A stretch of DNA of 9,694 bases from Bacteroidota bacterium (GCA_021786655.1 JAJYMU010000221.1:1-9694), one strand, 5' to 3'; counted from the stretch's first letter, positions 1 through 7,807 are shown. Program-made: numbers and translations. Notes: generated from the sequence alone by a model not told the origin.

Positions 1-668
1 GGCTGGAAAAACTTTCTGCGGAGTTGAGCAAGGCATACTCGATTGAAACAGTAGTGGCGCCGGTTGATTTATTGCAAGATGATTTTTTGACAGCATTGAT
101 AGTAAAGGTGGGCAAGAGGGAAGTTGGAATTCTAATCAACAATGCCGGTTTTGGCTCCAACGGAGAATTTATAAACGCAGATGCCGACCACGAAACGAAA
201 ATGGTAAAATTAAATTGCGTTGCGCCGACAATTTTAGCTCATCATTTTGTGCCGCAGATGGTTGAAAGAAAAAGAGGAGCCGTAATTTTTCTCGGGAGTA
301 TAGTTGCGTTTCAGCCGACGCCATTTATGGCAACGTACTCCGCCACTAAAGTATTCAACGCTTATCTCGGTGAGGCGCTTTGGTATGAATTAAAGAAACA
401 TAACATCGATGTGCTCTCACTGAATCCCGGAGGCACCGAAACAGAATTTCACAGAATCGCGAATTCGGCAACCGGTCCCGTGCCTAGAACGGCGGAACAA
501 GTTGTTGCGACAGCATTGAGCGCGTTAGGCAAGAAACCTAGTGTGGTGGATGGATTTTACAACAAAGCGCTTTCGGTTTCGTCAAAGTTCTCAACAAGAA
601 AATTAACCGTTATCATTTCCGGATGGATTACATCGGCATTGTACAGCAAGAAGACCGCTAAGAGCTAA
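1..668 (+). CDS. Short-chain dehydrogenase/reductase (SDR), 5'-truncated by the window edge
   Basis: This is the C-terminal part of a classical SDR oxidoreductase, expected to use NAD(P)H on an unidentified carbonyl or alcohol substrate. Counting from the TTG codon at 24, the NNAG structural motif is at residues 39-42 (INNAGFG), the catalytic serine is S92 (LGSIVAF), and the YxxxK pair is Y105/K109 (YSATK). A PGG segment follows at 135-137. The frame is open upstream of 24 to the window edge (LEKLSAEL, typical of the segment before the third SDR strand), so the TTG at 24 is not the start. The N-terminal TGxxxGIG cofactor loop lies outside the window. The overall pattern resembles the DltE/YqjQ-like SDR branch, which is a weak assignment. 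The TAA stop at 666-668 overlaps the convergent permease stop by 4 bp, leaving no intergenic terminator. Confidence 0.9.
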   Translation, partial: LEKLSAELSKAYSIETVVAPVDLLQDDFLTALIVKVGKREVGILINNAGFGSNGEFINADADHETKMVKLNCVAPTILAHHFVPQMVERKRGAVIFLGSIVAFQPTPFMATYSATKVFNAYLGEALWYELKKHNIDVLSLNPGGTETEFHRIANSATGPVPRTAEQVVATALSALGKKPSVVDGFYNKALSVSSKFSTRKLTVIISGWITSALYSKKTAKS

Positions 669-2353
669 AAATCTTTCAGCAGTGATTTGTACGCCATCTT
701 TTGAAATACCGCGACAATAATCAGTGATGCAACCGAAATCGGAATTAAAAGCCAGAAGAATTGACCGAATGAAAGTGGTTTCAAAACCGTTACGGCGAGA
801 AACAACTCACTTAATGGTTTGAACACAATCACGATAAGAAAAACGATGTAGAGAACGCTCAAGAGGAAAGAAAGCGTTGCGCCTTGCGACGAAGACAGCC
901 TGATGGCGTTTTTCTCCTTGTAGTTTGCGAACAAACCGCCCATTCCAAAGTTAATTGAAATTATACTTAACGCAGCAAGAATCGTTGTGAGCAGTGCAAA
1001 CGATGTTACGAGTAATCCGAATTTCAGATTGGTGATAACTCCGAGTGAAATGCTGATGAAAATAATTATCGTTCCGATGACGGAAATTTTCTTCTTCAAC
1101 AGAAACTTGGTGTTGACCGGAGCGGATTTTATTTTCCAAAATGCCAATCCTTCAAGACTGATTAACGGGAAAATAAATCTTAAAGAAAGTGTCGTAACCA
1201 AAAGCAGATTGAAAGTGAATGTCGCGAGGTAAATGACTGTCTGTAGATAAAAATTTCCGGTGCCGATAAATTCCGTTCGTGCGACGTTCGCAACAAAAAT
1301 TACAATTAGAAAAAAAAGAACAAGGAAATGAATTACTTGTGTCGGTTCTCTGAGGAAAACCAAAACGTCGCGTTTTATTATCGATTCTGTCTGTGGCAAG
1401 AACCATGATTTTTTACCGAACGAGACCAGCTGATTTATTTTGCCGGACGCCAATTGTTTTTTCGTTTTAACATTTTGATTTGCAAGCCAGTTCGATAAGT
1501 ACCATCTGTTTCCCAAAAACATTACCGAGACAAATAGAATAAACGAAAAAGCGAACTGCATCAATGTAAGTTTCCACGCACCGCCAAGATTTCCGGTGAT
1601 AATGTTGTATCCGGTTTGCGACAACCAATGATTCGGAAGAAAGGTGAGTATTGGTGAAATTAGTTCGCCGTAGTATCGGTCTCTATCAACAGCAAAGCCG
1701 AGTTTAATTACCGTATTAACGAGCGTGCCGGGGGAATTGACTGCGAAGAAAATTAAAATGACTGCTGAATAAGCGATTGCCAGACTGTAAACAATTTTTC
1801 TCCATCCGAAACGGTGCGAAAGACGCACGAGAATCAAAAGGACAATGACGCCGAGCGCACTTGCGCTGAAAATGAAAAAGAAATAATCGGCAGCGAGTAA
1901 AATGAACTGGGGCGGGCTGAGTTTAAAATAATATGCGTAACCGATTAATGATGCGTATAAAATCAAAAGCAGCGTGGATGAACTGTAGAAAAAATTATCC
2001 AAATATTTTATGAAAAATATTTTGGTAGGGGAAACCGGCTTTGTTAAGAAAAAACTCACCTCGCTGGATTTGTAGAGCGTGGAATATGCGACGATTATGT
2101 TTCCCACATTTACCGACAAGAAGAAAATGAAGAGAGTAATCGAAATGAATTCGTGGAAAAGAAAAAGCCCAAGTTTGATTCGAACAAGAAGAAACCAGAT
2201 AAAGCGCTGGGCAAAAAGAAATGCGCCGATTGCAAATGCTGCGTAGGTTAATCCGCTGGCAAGATTTTTTACTGTGTTGGCAAGCGTAATCTTGGATTCG
2301 AGACGGAGAAAAATTAAGAGCTTGTGCTTAAGTATGTGAATAATCTGATTCAT
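665..2353 (-). CDS. ABC-2-type exporter permease, duplicated 6+6 TM architecture
   Basis: Membrane subunit (562 aa) of an ABC transporter, probably an exporter, forming the transmembrane path for the ATPase encoded just upstream. About twelve hydrophobic segments are visible: six in residues 36-281 (near 36-56, 69-90, 121-143, 150-176, 187-205, 262-281) and six in 340-553 (near 340-357, 369-397, 423-441, 446-468, 493-511, 532-550), separated by a polar stretch at 282-338. The halves look like copies. IFLR at 14-17 is matched by VFLR at 332-335 after a similar Lys-rich lead, and the loop PVSPTK at 106-111 is matched by PVNTK at 412-416. The size and pattern fit the putative ABC exporter family near Pfam ABC_export, named from memory. 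The ATG at 2353 lies inside the end of the ATPase gene (26-bp overlap), implying translational coupling. Substrate unknown. Confidence 0.85.
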   Translation of the reverse strand: MNQIIHILKHKLLIFLRLESKITLANTVKNLASGLTYAAFAIGAFLFAQRFIWFLLVRIKLGLFLFHEFISITLFIFFLSVNVGNIIVAYSTLYKSSEVSFFLTKPVSPTKIFFIKYLDNFFYSSSTLLLILYASLIGYAYYFKLSPPQFILLAADYFFFIFSASALGVIVLLILVRLSHRFGWRKIVYSLAIAYSAVILIFFAVNSPGTLVNTVIKLGFAVDRDRYYGELISPILTFLPNHWLSQTGYNIITGNLGGAWKLTLMQFAFSFILFVSVMFLGNRWYLSNWLANQNVKTKKQLASGKINQLVSFGKKSWFLPQTESIIKRDVLVFLREPTQVIHFLVLFFLIVIFVANVARTEFIGTGNFYLQTVIYLATFTFNLLLVTTLSLRFIFPLISLEGLAFWKIKSAPVNTKFLLKKKISVIGTIIIFISISLGVITNLKFGLLVTSFALLTTILAALSIISINFGMGGLFANYKEKNAIRLSSSQGATLSFLLSVLYIVFLIVIVFKPLSELFLAVTVLKPLSFGQFFWLLIPISVASLIIVAVFQKMAYKSLLKDF

Positions 2354-3074
2354 TTTCTTCGGTCAGTTCGATAAATATTTTCTCAAGGTTCCGGTTGTGC
2401 TCTTGTTTCATCCTTAAAAGCGTTTCTATTGTACCGTCGAAAATAATATTGCCGTTGTTTATGATTCCCACATGTGTGCATATCTCTTCAACAACATTCA
2501 AACTGTGCGTTGACATGAAAATTGTTATGCCATCACTGACTTTATCTTTGAGCAGTTTTTTTACAACGAAAGCGCTTTGAGGATCAAGACCAATCATCGG
2601 CTCATCAATAATTAATAGTTTCGGGCTATGCAGAAAAGCCGATGCGATTACAATTCTTTGTTTCATTCCTTGAGAATATTCTTCGGTGCGTTTGTCAATC
2701 CAATCGCCGATTTTAAGCTGACGTGTTAGCTCATCGATTTCCTTTGTTAGCTTTTCTTTCGTAATGTTGAACAATCCGCCGCTGAAGTAAAGATATTCTC
2801 GCCCGGTGAGCTTATCGTAAAGGTACGGCTGATCGGGTATGTAGCCGATTTTCATTTTGGATTCGAGCGGACGATGCAGAATGTTTTCGCCGCCGAGAAA
2901 AATATTTCCTGAAGTCGGCGCAAGCAGTCCTGTAATCATTTTTATTGTAGTTGTTTTACCGGCGCCGTTCGGACCTAGAAACCCGTAAAGTTGCCCCACT
3001 GCAATTTTAAGATTGATTTTATTGACGGCGGTAAAATCGCCGAATCGTTTTTCCAAGTTCGCGAGTTCAAGCAT
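2328..3074 (-). CDS. ABC transporter ATP-binding protein
   Basis: Cytoplasmic nucleotide-binding subunit (248 aa) that powers the adjacent permease. All ABC motifs are intact: Walker A GPNGAGKT at 34-41, Q-loop Q82 (PDQPYLYDKLTG), signature YSQGMKQR at 133-140, Walker B LLIIDEP at 153-159, D-loop GLDP at 162-165, and H-loop H190 (STH). The signature form (SQGMKQ) and the small single-domain layout are typical of ABC-2 exporter ATPases (CcmA/YhaQ/DrrA-like group). The ATG at 3074 lies 20 bp after the stop of the upstream AAA+ gene. The sequence before it is pyrimidine-rich and shows no Shine-Dalgarno, so initiation may depend on coupling or be SD-independent. The 3' end overlaps the permease start by 26 bp. 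Confidence 0.95.
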   Translation of the reverse strand: MLELANLEKRFGDFTAVNKINLKIAVGQLYGFLGPNGAGKTTTIKMITGLLAPTSGNIFLGGENILHRPLESKMKIGYIPDQPYLYDKLTGREYLYFSGGLFNITKEKLTKEIDELTRQLKIGDWIDKRTEEYSQGMKQRIVIASAFLHSPKLLIIDEPMIGLDPQSAFVVKKLLKDKVSDGITIFMSTHSLNVVEEICTHVGIINNGNIIFDGTIETLLRMKQEHNRNLEKIFIELTEENESDYSHT

Positions 3075-3094
3075 AATTTAGAAGAGGAGAAGAA

Positions 3095-6000
3095 TTATAA
3101 ATTTATTTTTTCAACGTCTTCCAACGTTATTGTAGTGAGGTCAACATCATTTTGTTCGTACATATTGAAAATTCTTTCTTCTTGGTTTGTAACAGCAGCA
3201 TAGAATAAATGCTTTGCCAATACAACGTTATTCAAATGTTCTTTTTTGGATGTGGAGAGTTTTGAAAATAAATCCAGTAGTTCTTGCAAAGCACCTTCGT
3301 CCAAGCAATAGCCCTTTTTCTCTGCGATGTTAGATGCGATTCCAAGCATCTCACGCGGTGTAAAATCTTCAAAATAAAAATGGTTAGGAAGCTTTGCCTT
3401 AATTGATGAATCGGCTTTGAAGATTAATTCTATTTCGCTTTTAGTACCGGACAAAACAAGTATGAATTTATTTCTGTAATCGTACAACCTTTTGAAGATT
3501 GTATCAACGGCTTCCTTGCCGAATGAGTTGTCGTCAAAAAGTGTTTTTGCGTCTTTGACAAATAAAATTCCGCCGAAAGCCTGCTGAATCACTTTGTCGG
3601 TTTTAATTTCAGTCTGTCCTGGATAACCGCCTATCAGATCATGGCGTTCGACCTCAACAACTTGTTCTTTCTTAAGCACGCCAAGTTCTTTAAGAATTTT
3701 TGCCAGAATATTAACTACGGTTCGTTTGCCCACTCCTTCATTGCCTATAAAAATGGAATTTAAATTTCGCTCTACGGAATGCAATCCTTTTTCTTTTTTT
3801 AACTGGGATATTTTGAAGAAGCTTATCAGCTTGTAGATTTCTTTTTTTACATCTTCGAGACCGATTAATTTGTTCAGTTCATTTATGTGCTCTTGAAGAA
3901 TGAGCGGATCGCCTTTCACTTCAAACTGTTTGGCTTCAATCTCTTGCGTGAGAACTTCAGATATGTCGGTTCCTTCAACAGTGTAGTGCTTTTCTTCTGT
4001 TCTTTCGGTTGAAGGCAAATCGGAGAGACGCAGCAGCATTTTTTGTTTTACCGCTTCAAGAATGTTGCGTACGATTCTAGCGTTCCCGAATTTCTTATCG
4101 CGGTTCTTGAACAAATCTTCAAAGTGTTTGAATAATTTCTCTTCGGCGCTTCCTGATAAAACTTTTTTGTCTCTTGCAAGAGAACGTTTTGCAATCTCCA
4201 TCAATTCCAGAGGAGAGTAGTCTTCGAAGAAAAATGATTTGCTGAACCGTGATTGCATACCCGGATTACTTGCGACGAAACGGTTCATTTCGTCTGTGTA
4301 TCCGGCGGCAATCACGATGAACTTGCCGCGGTCGTCTTCCATTCTTTTCAGAAGTATATCAATCGCTTCTTTGCCGAAATCATTTCCTGAATCGCCGGAT
4401 TTAACAAGCGCGTACGCTTCATCGAGGAAAAGCATTCCGCCAATCGACTTGTCAATTATCGCGGTTGTTTTTTCAGCTGTCTGTCCAACGTAACCGGCAA
4501 CCAAACCTTGTCGGTCCGTTTCAACCAAATGTCCTTTGGGTAGAATTCCCAATGCAGAATAGATTTTTCCGTAGATCCTCGCCACCGTTGTTTTTCCAGT
4601 GCCGGGATTGCCTAAAAACAAAATGTGTTCGGTGAATATTTTTTTTATGTCTTCGCCTTGTTCGTCAAGGTAGCGGGCAAGTTTTACCATTTCATCTATT
4701 TGTTTCTTGATCGCTGACAGGCCGACAAGTTTTTGGAGTTCATCAAGAGCATCTTTCAACGCTTCTTCGTTAATCGGAATCTTTACTTGTTGTGTTCCGG
4801 TTTTGACGTGAGCGCGTTCAACCGCATCCTTGTTGAAAGTAGTTAGAAATTCTTTCGTCCTTTTTTCTTCCGGCAGTTCTAGATACAATTTACTGAGAGT
4901 GATTTTCAAATCTTCGAAAAGTTTTTTCGCGATGCGCGCATTACCAAACGATTTATCCCGTCCTCTGTATAAGGAAACAAGTTCCTTCTTAATTATTTCT
5001 TCGGCTTCTTCGCTTACTTTATATTCTTCTTTCAAAAGCTGCAATTTGAAAATTGCCAGCAACTCATCCGGCGTGTAATCTTCAAAAACAAATGTATGAT
5101 TGAATCTGGATTTTAACCCAGGATTGGAAGTGAGGAATGAATTCATTTCTTCCGGATAACCGGCAACGATAACAACGAATTCACCTTTGCGGTCTTCCAT
5201 GCGCTTGAGAAGTATGTCGATTGCTTCTTGACCGAAATCTTGACTGCCGCCTTTCTTGATAAGCGTGTACGCTTCATCGATAAATAAAACACCGCCGATT
5301 GCATCATTAATAATTTTTTCTGTCTTCTGAGCTGTCTCGCCGATGTATTGACCCACAAGTGCGGAACGATCGACCTCGATTACGTGACCGCTTGGCAAAA
5401 TTCCCATCGCGTAAAAAATATCGCCGAGCATGCGTGCAATTGTAGTTTTACCCGTGCCTGGATTGCCGAGAAACACCGCATTGATAGCAATTTTATCCTC
5501 AGCTTTCAAGCCGAGACGTTTTCTTTCTTTTAAAAATTCTAGATAAGCAACAAAACTTTTAACCGCTTCTTTGATGCTTGAAAGACCGATGAACTTATCC
5601 AAGTCAGCCAACAACTCTGGTAACGGTTTTACCTCGCGCGGCTTTTTCTCTACGATTTGTGTTTTCTCTACCGCCGTTTTTTCTGTTTTTGTATCCGGCG
5701 CAAAAGGTGGTTCTGTAGTTTCAACAATCTTCTGAGTATTTATACCAAAATATTTTTCCGCAATCTTAAAATGATTTATATAAATCTCGACTCTAGCTTG
5801 ACCAATTTTCCACGTAGAGTTATCGGAACCAATAGTCTGTACAAAGATTACCGAATCCCAATCTCTATGCACGTTCAATTTGAAGTCGTTCCGGGCAATT
5901 TCAAAATCGTTGAGATACCAAACAGCCGTGCAGTTGTAATTCTTATCTAGTCTTCTGAAAAATGGATTGTTAAAAATTACTTCCGCGCCGATTACCGGAA

Positions 6001-6979
6001 CTCTCGTATCCAAAGTTTTGTAATAAGTACGTCTGCCGGTATTGGTCTCTTCATCAACGTCGAACATTTTTATTGAAAACACTTCAACGTAATCGTTCGG
6101 GTAAAAAGCAGAGTGGTGTTTGAAAGATGCTATTTCATGAGTCGGCGTTTTTTTGGTTTCATCAGTTTTTCTATCTGTGGTTTTCCGTTTCGGTTGCGGA
6201 ATTATTTCGTACTCTTGTTCAAGCTGGGAATACTTCTTGAGAGCATTGTAAATGTTGTTGAAACGAGGATTCTTTTTGTGCTTGTTAAAAAGAATTTCTG
6301 CTTTTTTCAGTGCCGGTTTTAACTGAAAAAGGTGAAGCATGGATTCAAGTTCAACCAATTCTGCTTCGTCATTTTTTGTCTTCTCAAGAATCTTGCGAGC
6401 AACAAGAAGAGAAAACCAATACTCTTTGGATTTGATTGCCTTGTTTGCGAGGTCCAAATAATGTGTGACAGTTTTAGAGTTTAGATCTTTCGAATCGGCA
6501 TAGAGGGTTTCCGCTTCCTTAATCAAATCTTTAATTTCATCAAAAGTTTTTTTCTTGTTAGGGTCGATTGAAATCCCAAGTTTAATAGCGTCGTAAGCTT
6601 CTTCAAATTTCCGAAGCCCGGCGAGCGATTTCGACTTATTCAAATATGTCCAGGTGAGAATTGATTTTTGCTGTTCGATCGATTGATCAATATCTGCGAT
6701 GGCGCCTTCAAAGATACTCATGCGGTAGAGTAGGTAGGCTCTATATACTTTTGCTTTAATGGAATCGCCTTTCAGTTCAACTGCAAGGTTGGCGTATTCC
6801 ATCGCTTTCATAGGATTACCGTTTTCGAGCAGCGCCCAAGCCAAGCAGATGGCAGACTCACTGTCGTCCGGTCGCGATTGATAGACTTTCTCCGCTGCAT
6901 TGAGCGCCAAACGGAAGCGTCCGTTCCAAAGATGCTCGTACGCTTCTGATTGCAGCTTATTTAATTCTTCATCGAACAC
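3095..6979 (-). CDS. TPR protein with three tandem CbbX/SpoVK-type AAA+ domains; third domain degenerate
   Basis: Large cytoplasmic protein (1294 aa), probably an AAA+ remodelling machine; its target is unknown. In order: TPR-like helices at about 5-140 and more helices to about 260; a charged linker (262-282); a beta-rich, possibly Ig-like domain at about 285-415; a Pro/Lys/Thr linker (420-455); then AAA1 (about 455-700), AAA2 (740-985) and AAA3 (1030-1270). AAA1 has Walker A 505-512 (GNPGTGKT), pore tyrosine Y545 (GQYIGET), Walker B D568/E569, likely arginine finger R625 (SRF) and sensor-2-like R682 (GNAR). AAA2 has the same set: 790-797, Y830, D853/E854, R911, R968. AAA3 keeps Y1119 (GYPGQT) but reads GNEGVGKR at 1079-1086, K1142/D1143 in Walker B, K1196 at the finger and V1253 at sensor 2. 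The start is GTG at 6979 without a clear SD; the next in-frame ATG (M57) would cut the TPR region. The TPR-plus-CbbX-like plan recalls EccA of type VII secretion, but no ESX genes are nearby. It is the first gene of an apparent operon with the ABC exporter. Confidence 0.9.
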   Translation of the reverse strand: MFDEELNKLQSEAYEHLWNGRFRLALNAAEKVYQSRPDDSESAICLAWALLENGNPMKAMEYANLAVELKGDSIKAKVYRAYLLYRMSIFEGAIADIDQSIEQQKSILTWTYLNKSKSLAGLRKFEEAYDAIKLGISIDPNKKKTFDEIKDLIKEAETLYADSKDLNSKTVTHYLDLANKAIKSKEYWFSLLVARKILEKTKNDEAELVELESMLHLFQLKPALKKAEILFNKHKKNPRFNNIYNALKKYSQLEQEYEIIPQPKRKTTDRKTDETKKTPTHEIASFKHHSAFYPNDYVEVFSIKMFDVDEETNTGRRTYYKTLDTRVPVIGAEVIFNNPFFRRLDKNYNCTAVWYLNDFEIARNDFKLNVHRDWDSVIFVQTIGSDNSTWKIGQARVEIYINHFKIAEKYFGINTQKIVETTEPPFAPDTKTEKTAVEKTQIVEKKPREVKPLPELLADLDKFIGLSSIKEAVKSFVAYLEFLKERKRLGLKAEDKIAINAVFLGNPGTGKTTIARMLGDIFYAMGILPSGHVIEVDRSALVGQYIGETAQKTEKIINDAIGGVLFIDEAYTLIKKGGSQDFGQEAIDILLKRMEDRKGEFVVIVAGYPEEMNSFLTSNPGLKSRFNHTFVFEDYTPDELLAIFKLQLLKEEYKVSEEAEEIIKKELVSLYRGRDKSFGNARIAKKLFEDLKITLSKLYLELPEEKRTKEFLTTFNKDAVERAHVKTGTQQVKIPINEEALKDALDELQKLVGLSAIKKQIDEMVKLARYLDEQGEDIKKIFTEHILFLGNPGTGKTTVARIYGKIYSALGILPKGHLVETDRQGLVAGYVGQTAEKTTAIIDKSIGGMLFLDEAYALVKSGDSGNDFGKEAIDILLKRMEDDRGKFIVIAAGYTDEMNRFVASNPGMQSRFSKSFFFEDYSPLELMEIAKRSLARDKKVLSGSAEEKLFKHFEDLFKNRDKKFGNARIVRNILEAVKQKMLLRLSDLPSTERTEEKHYTVEGTDISEVLTQEIEAKQFEVKGDPLILQEHINELNKLIGLEDVKKEIYKLISFFKISQLKKEKGLHSVERNLNSIFIGNEGVGKRTVVNILAKILKELGVLKKEQVVEVERHDLIGGYPGQTEIKTDKVIQQAFGGILFVKDAKTLFDDNSFGKEAVDTIFKRLYDYRNKFILVLSGTKSEIELIFKADSSIKAKLPNHFYFEDFTPREMLGIASNIAEKKGYCLDEGALQELLDLFSKLSTSKKEHLNNVVLAKHLFYAAVTNQEERIFNMYEQNDVDLTTITLEDVEKINL

Positions 6980-7016
6980 AATAGTTTATCGGAATAATTT
7001 GCTTTATTTATTTTTA

Positions 7017-7044
7017 CAAACTTAATATAATAAGTTAAGACAAT
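7017..7044 (-). promoter_or_regulatory. Possible Bacteroidota-type promoter for the AAA+/ABC operon
   Basis: Read on the minus strand, TAAGTTTG (7024-7017) matches the Bacteroidota -7 consensus TAnnTTTG exactly. ATTG (7044-7041) lies 16 bp upstream as a -33-like element, slightly closer than the usual spacing. The predicted start of transcription would fall about 30 bp before the GTG start at 6979. The match is to a short, AT-rich consensus, so chance is quite possible. Confidence 0.3.
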
Positions 7045-7048
7045 TAAC
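7034..7048. repeat. Short dyad GTTAA-N5-TTAAC
   Basis: A perfect 5-bp inverted repeat (GTTAA, gacaa, TTAAC) lies in the divergent intergenic region and overlaps the candidate -33 element of the AAA+ operon promoter. It could be an operator half-site pair, but such AT-rich dyads are common by chance. Confidence 0.25.
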
Positions 7049-7055
7049 TAAAGAA

Positions 7056-7086
7056 TTGCTATAAGTGAATTTGGTCACTTTTATAT
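7056..7086 (+). promoter_or_regulatory. Possible promoter for the head-GIN lipoprotein
   Basis: A sigma70-like pair, TTGCTA at 7056-7061 and TTTATA at 7080-7085 (18-bp spacer; TTATAT one base later gives 19), sits about 55 bp before the ATG at 7141. The spacer is filled by the AAGTGA/TCACTT dyad described separately. The assignment is by eye only. Confidence 0.4.
7063..7080. promoter_or_regulatory. Candidate operator: AAGTGA-N6-TCACTT inverted repeat
   Basis: A perfect 6-bp inverted repeat with a 6-bp centre (arms 7063-7068 and 7075-7080) lies between the proposed -35 and -10 elements of the lipoprotein gene. A repressor bound there would block polymerase. The arm size and spacing fit a dimeric helix-turn-helix regulator, but no regulator gene is present in the window, so the role is inferred. 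Confidence 0.35.
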
Positions 7087-7140
7087 GAAACCATTAGGCA
7101 TTCTTTACGTCTAAAAAAGTAAAGATTTGAGGAAACTATC

Positions 7141-7788
7141 ATGAAAGTTAAACTGATTGCCGTCTCTTTGATTTTAGGATTCGTTATCAGTAGCTGCGGT
7201 TTTTGGGGTGTAAGAGGCAACGGTAAGGTGAAACAAGAAACCAGAGACATTCAGGAATTCCAAAACTTGGATGCAGGCGGAGCTTTTACAATCCGTGTAC
7301 ATGTCGGTTCTGCGCCGTCACTTAAGATTTCAGCTGAAGAAAATCTTTTGTATTTCATTCGAACCTATGTAAAAGGTAATACCTTGCATATTGACACGAA
7401 GAAAAACATCTCTCCGCGAAAAGAAATTCTTATTGACGTTACAACCCCCGATTTGCGATCCGTTGATGTCTCCGGCGCAAATAATATTTCAGTCAGCGGT
7501 GTGAATACAGATAATTTTTCAATCGATCTGAGCGGAGCAGGACACGTTTACGTTGACGGCACTACGGACAAATTTGATGTGGAACTATCTGGTGCTGGAA
7601 GTCTTGATGCGAAAGATTTGAAAGCCAATATTGTTAGAGTTAGCGTAAGCGGTGCTGCGAGTGCAGATGTTTTTGCAAAAGAATCTTTGGATGCATCTGT
7701 TTCAGGTGTAGGTTCTATAGATTATTACGGTGATCCTCAGAAAACAAGGACGAATGTGTCAGGTGTCGGATCGATATCACGAAAATAA
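7141..7788 (+). CDS. Head-GIN domain (DUF2807) lipoprotein
   Basis: Predicted secreted lipoprotein of 215 aa, exported by Sec and lipid-anchored. The N-terminus has Lys2/Lys4, a hydrophobic core (5-16) and lipobox ISSC with the acylated cysteine at C19. The mature part matches the putative auto-transporter adhesin, head GIN domain family (DUF2807), common in Bacteroidota; the family's molecular role is not established. From residue 111 the chain carries seven SG[AV] turns (111, 119, 131, 150, 170, 188, 207), the later ones every 18-20 residues, consistent with a beta-helix-like stack. The start is well supported by GAGGA at 7129-7133, 7 nt before the ATG. The gene is transcribed divergently from the AAA+/ABC operon across a 161-bp region and ends at a strong intrinsic terminator, so it is probably monocistronic. 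Confidence 0.9.
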   Translation: MKVKLIAVSLILGFVISSCGFWGVRGNGKVKQETRDIQEFQNLDAGGAFTIRVHVGSAPSLKISAEENLLYFIRTYVKGNTLHIDTKKNISPRKEILIDVTTPDLRSVDVSGANNISVSGVNTDNFSIDLSGAGHVYVDGTTDKFDVELSGAGSLDAKDLKANIVRVSVSGAASADVFAKESLDASVSGVGSIDYYGDPQKTRTNVSGVGSISRK

Positions 7789-7807
7789 GTTAGTTACTTA
7801 TGTCAAG

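Noticed and set aside
24..668. TTG at 24 as the start of the dehydrogenase gene
   Set aside because: The same frame is open upstream to the window edge with SDR-like sequence, and the cofactor-binding N-terminus is missing, so the gene is truncated by the window.
951..1406. Overlapping minus- and plus-strand ORFs of 62-84 codons inside the permease gene
   Set aside because: Other-frame shadows of the hydrophobic permease; low-complexity and without their own ribosome sites of note.
3075..3094. Purine-rich run on the plus strand (AGAAGAGGAGAAG) as a strong ribosome site
   Set aside because: No real gene follows on the plus strand; it lies between two minus-strand genes of one operon.
4239..5950. 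Several plus-strand ORFs of 61-97 codons opposite the AAA+ gene
   Set aside because: They lie antisense to a well-supported coding frame with conserved motifs, have no recognisable domains, and reflect low stop frequency on the opposite strand.
3095..6979. Naming the AAA+ gene cbbX, spoVK or eccA
   Set aside because: The family resemblance is only at the module level. No Rubisco, sporulation or ESX/type VII genes are in the window, and the three-module architecture differs from all three.
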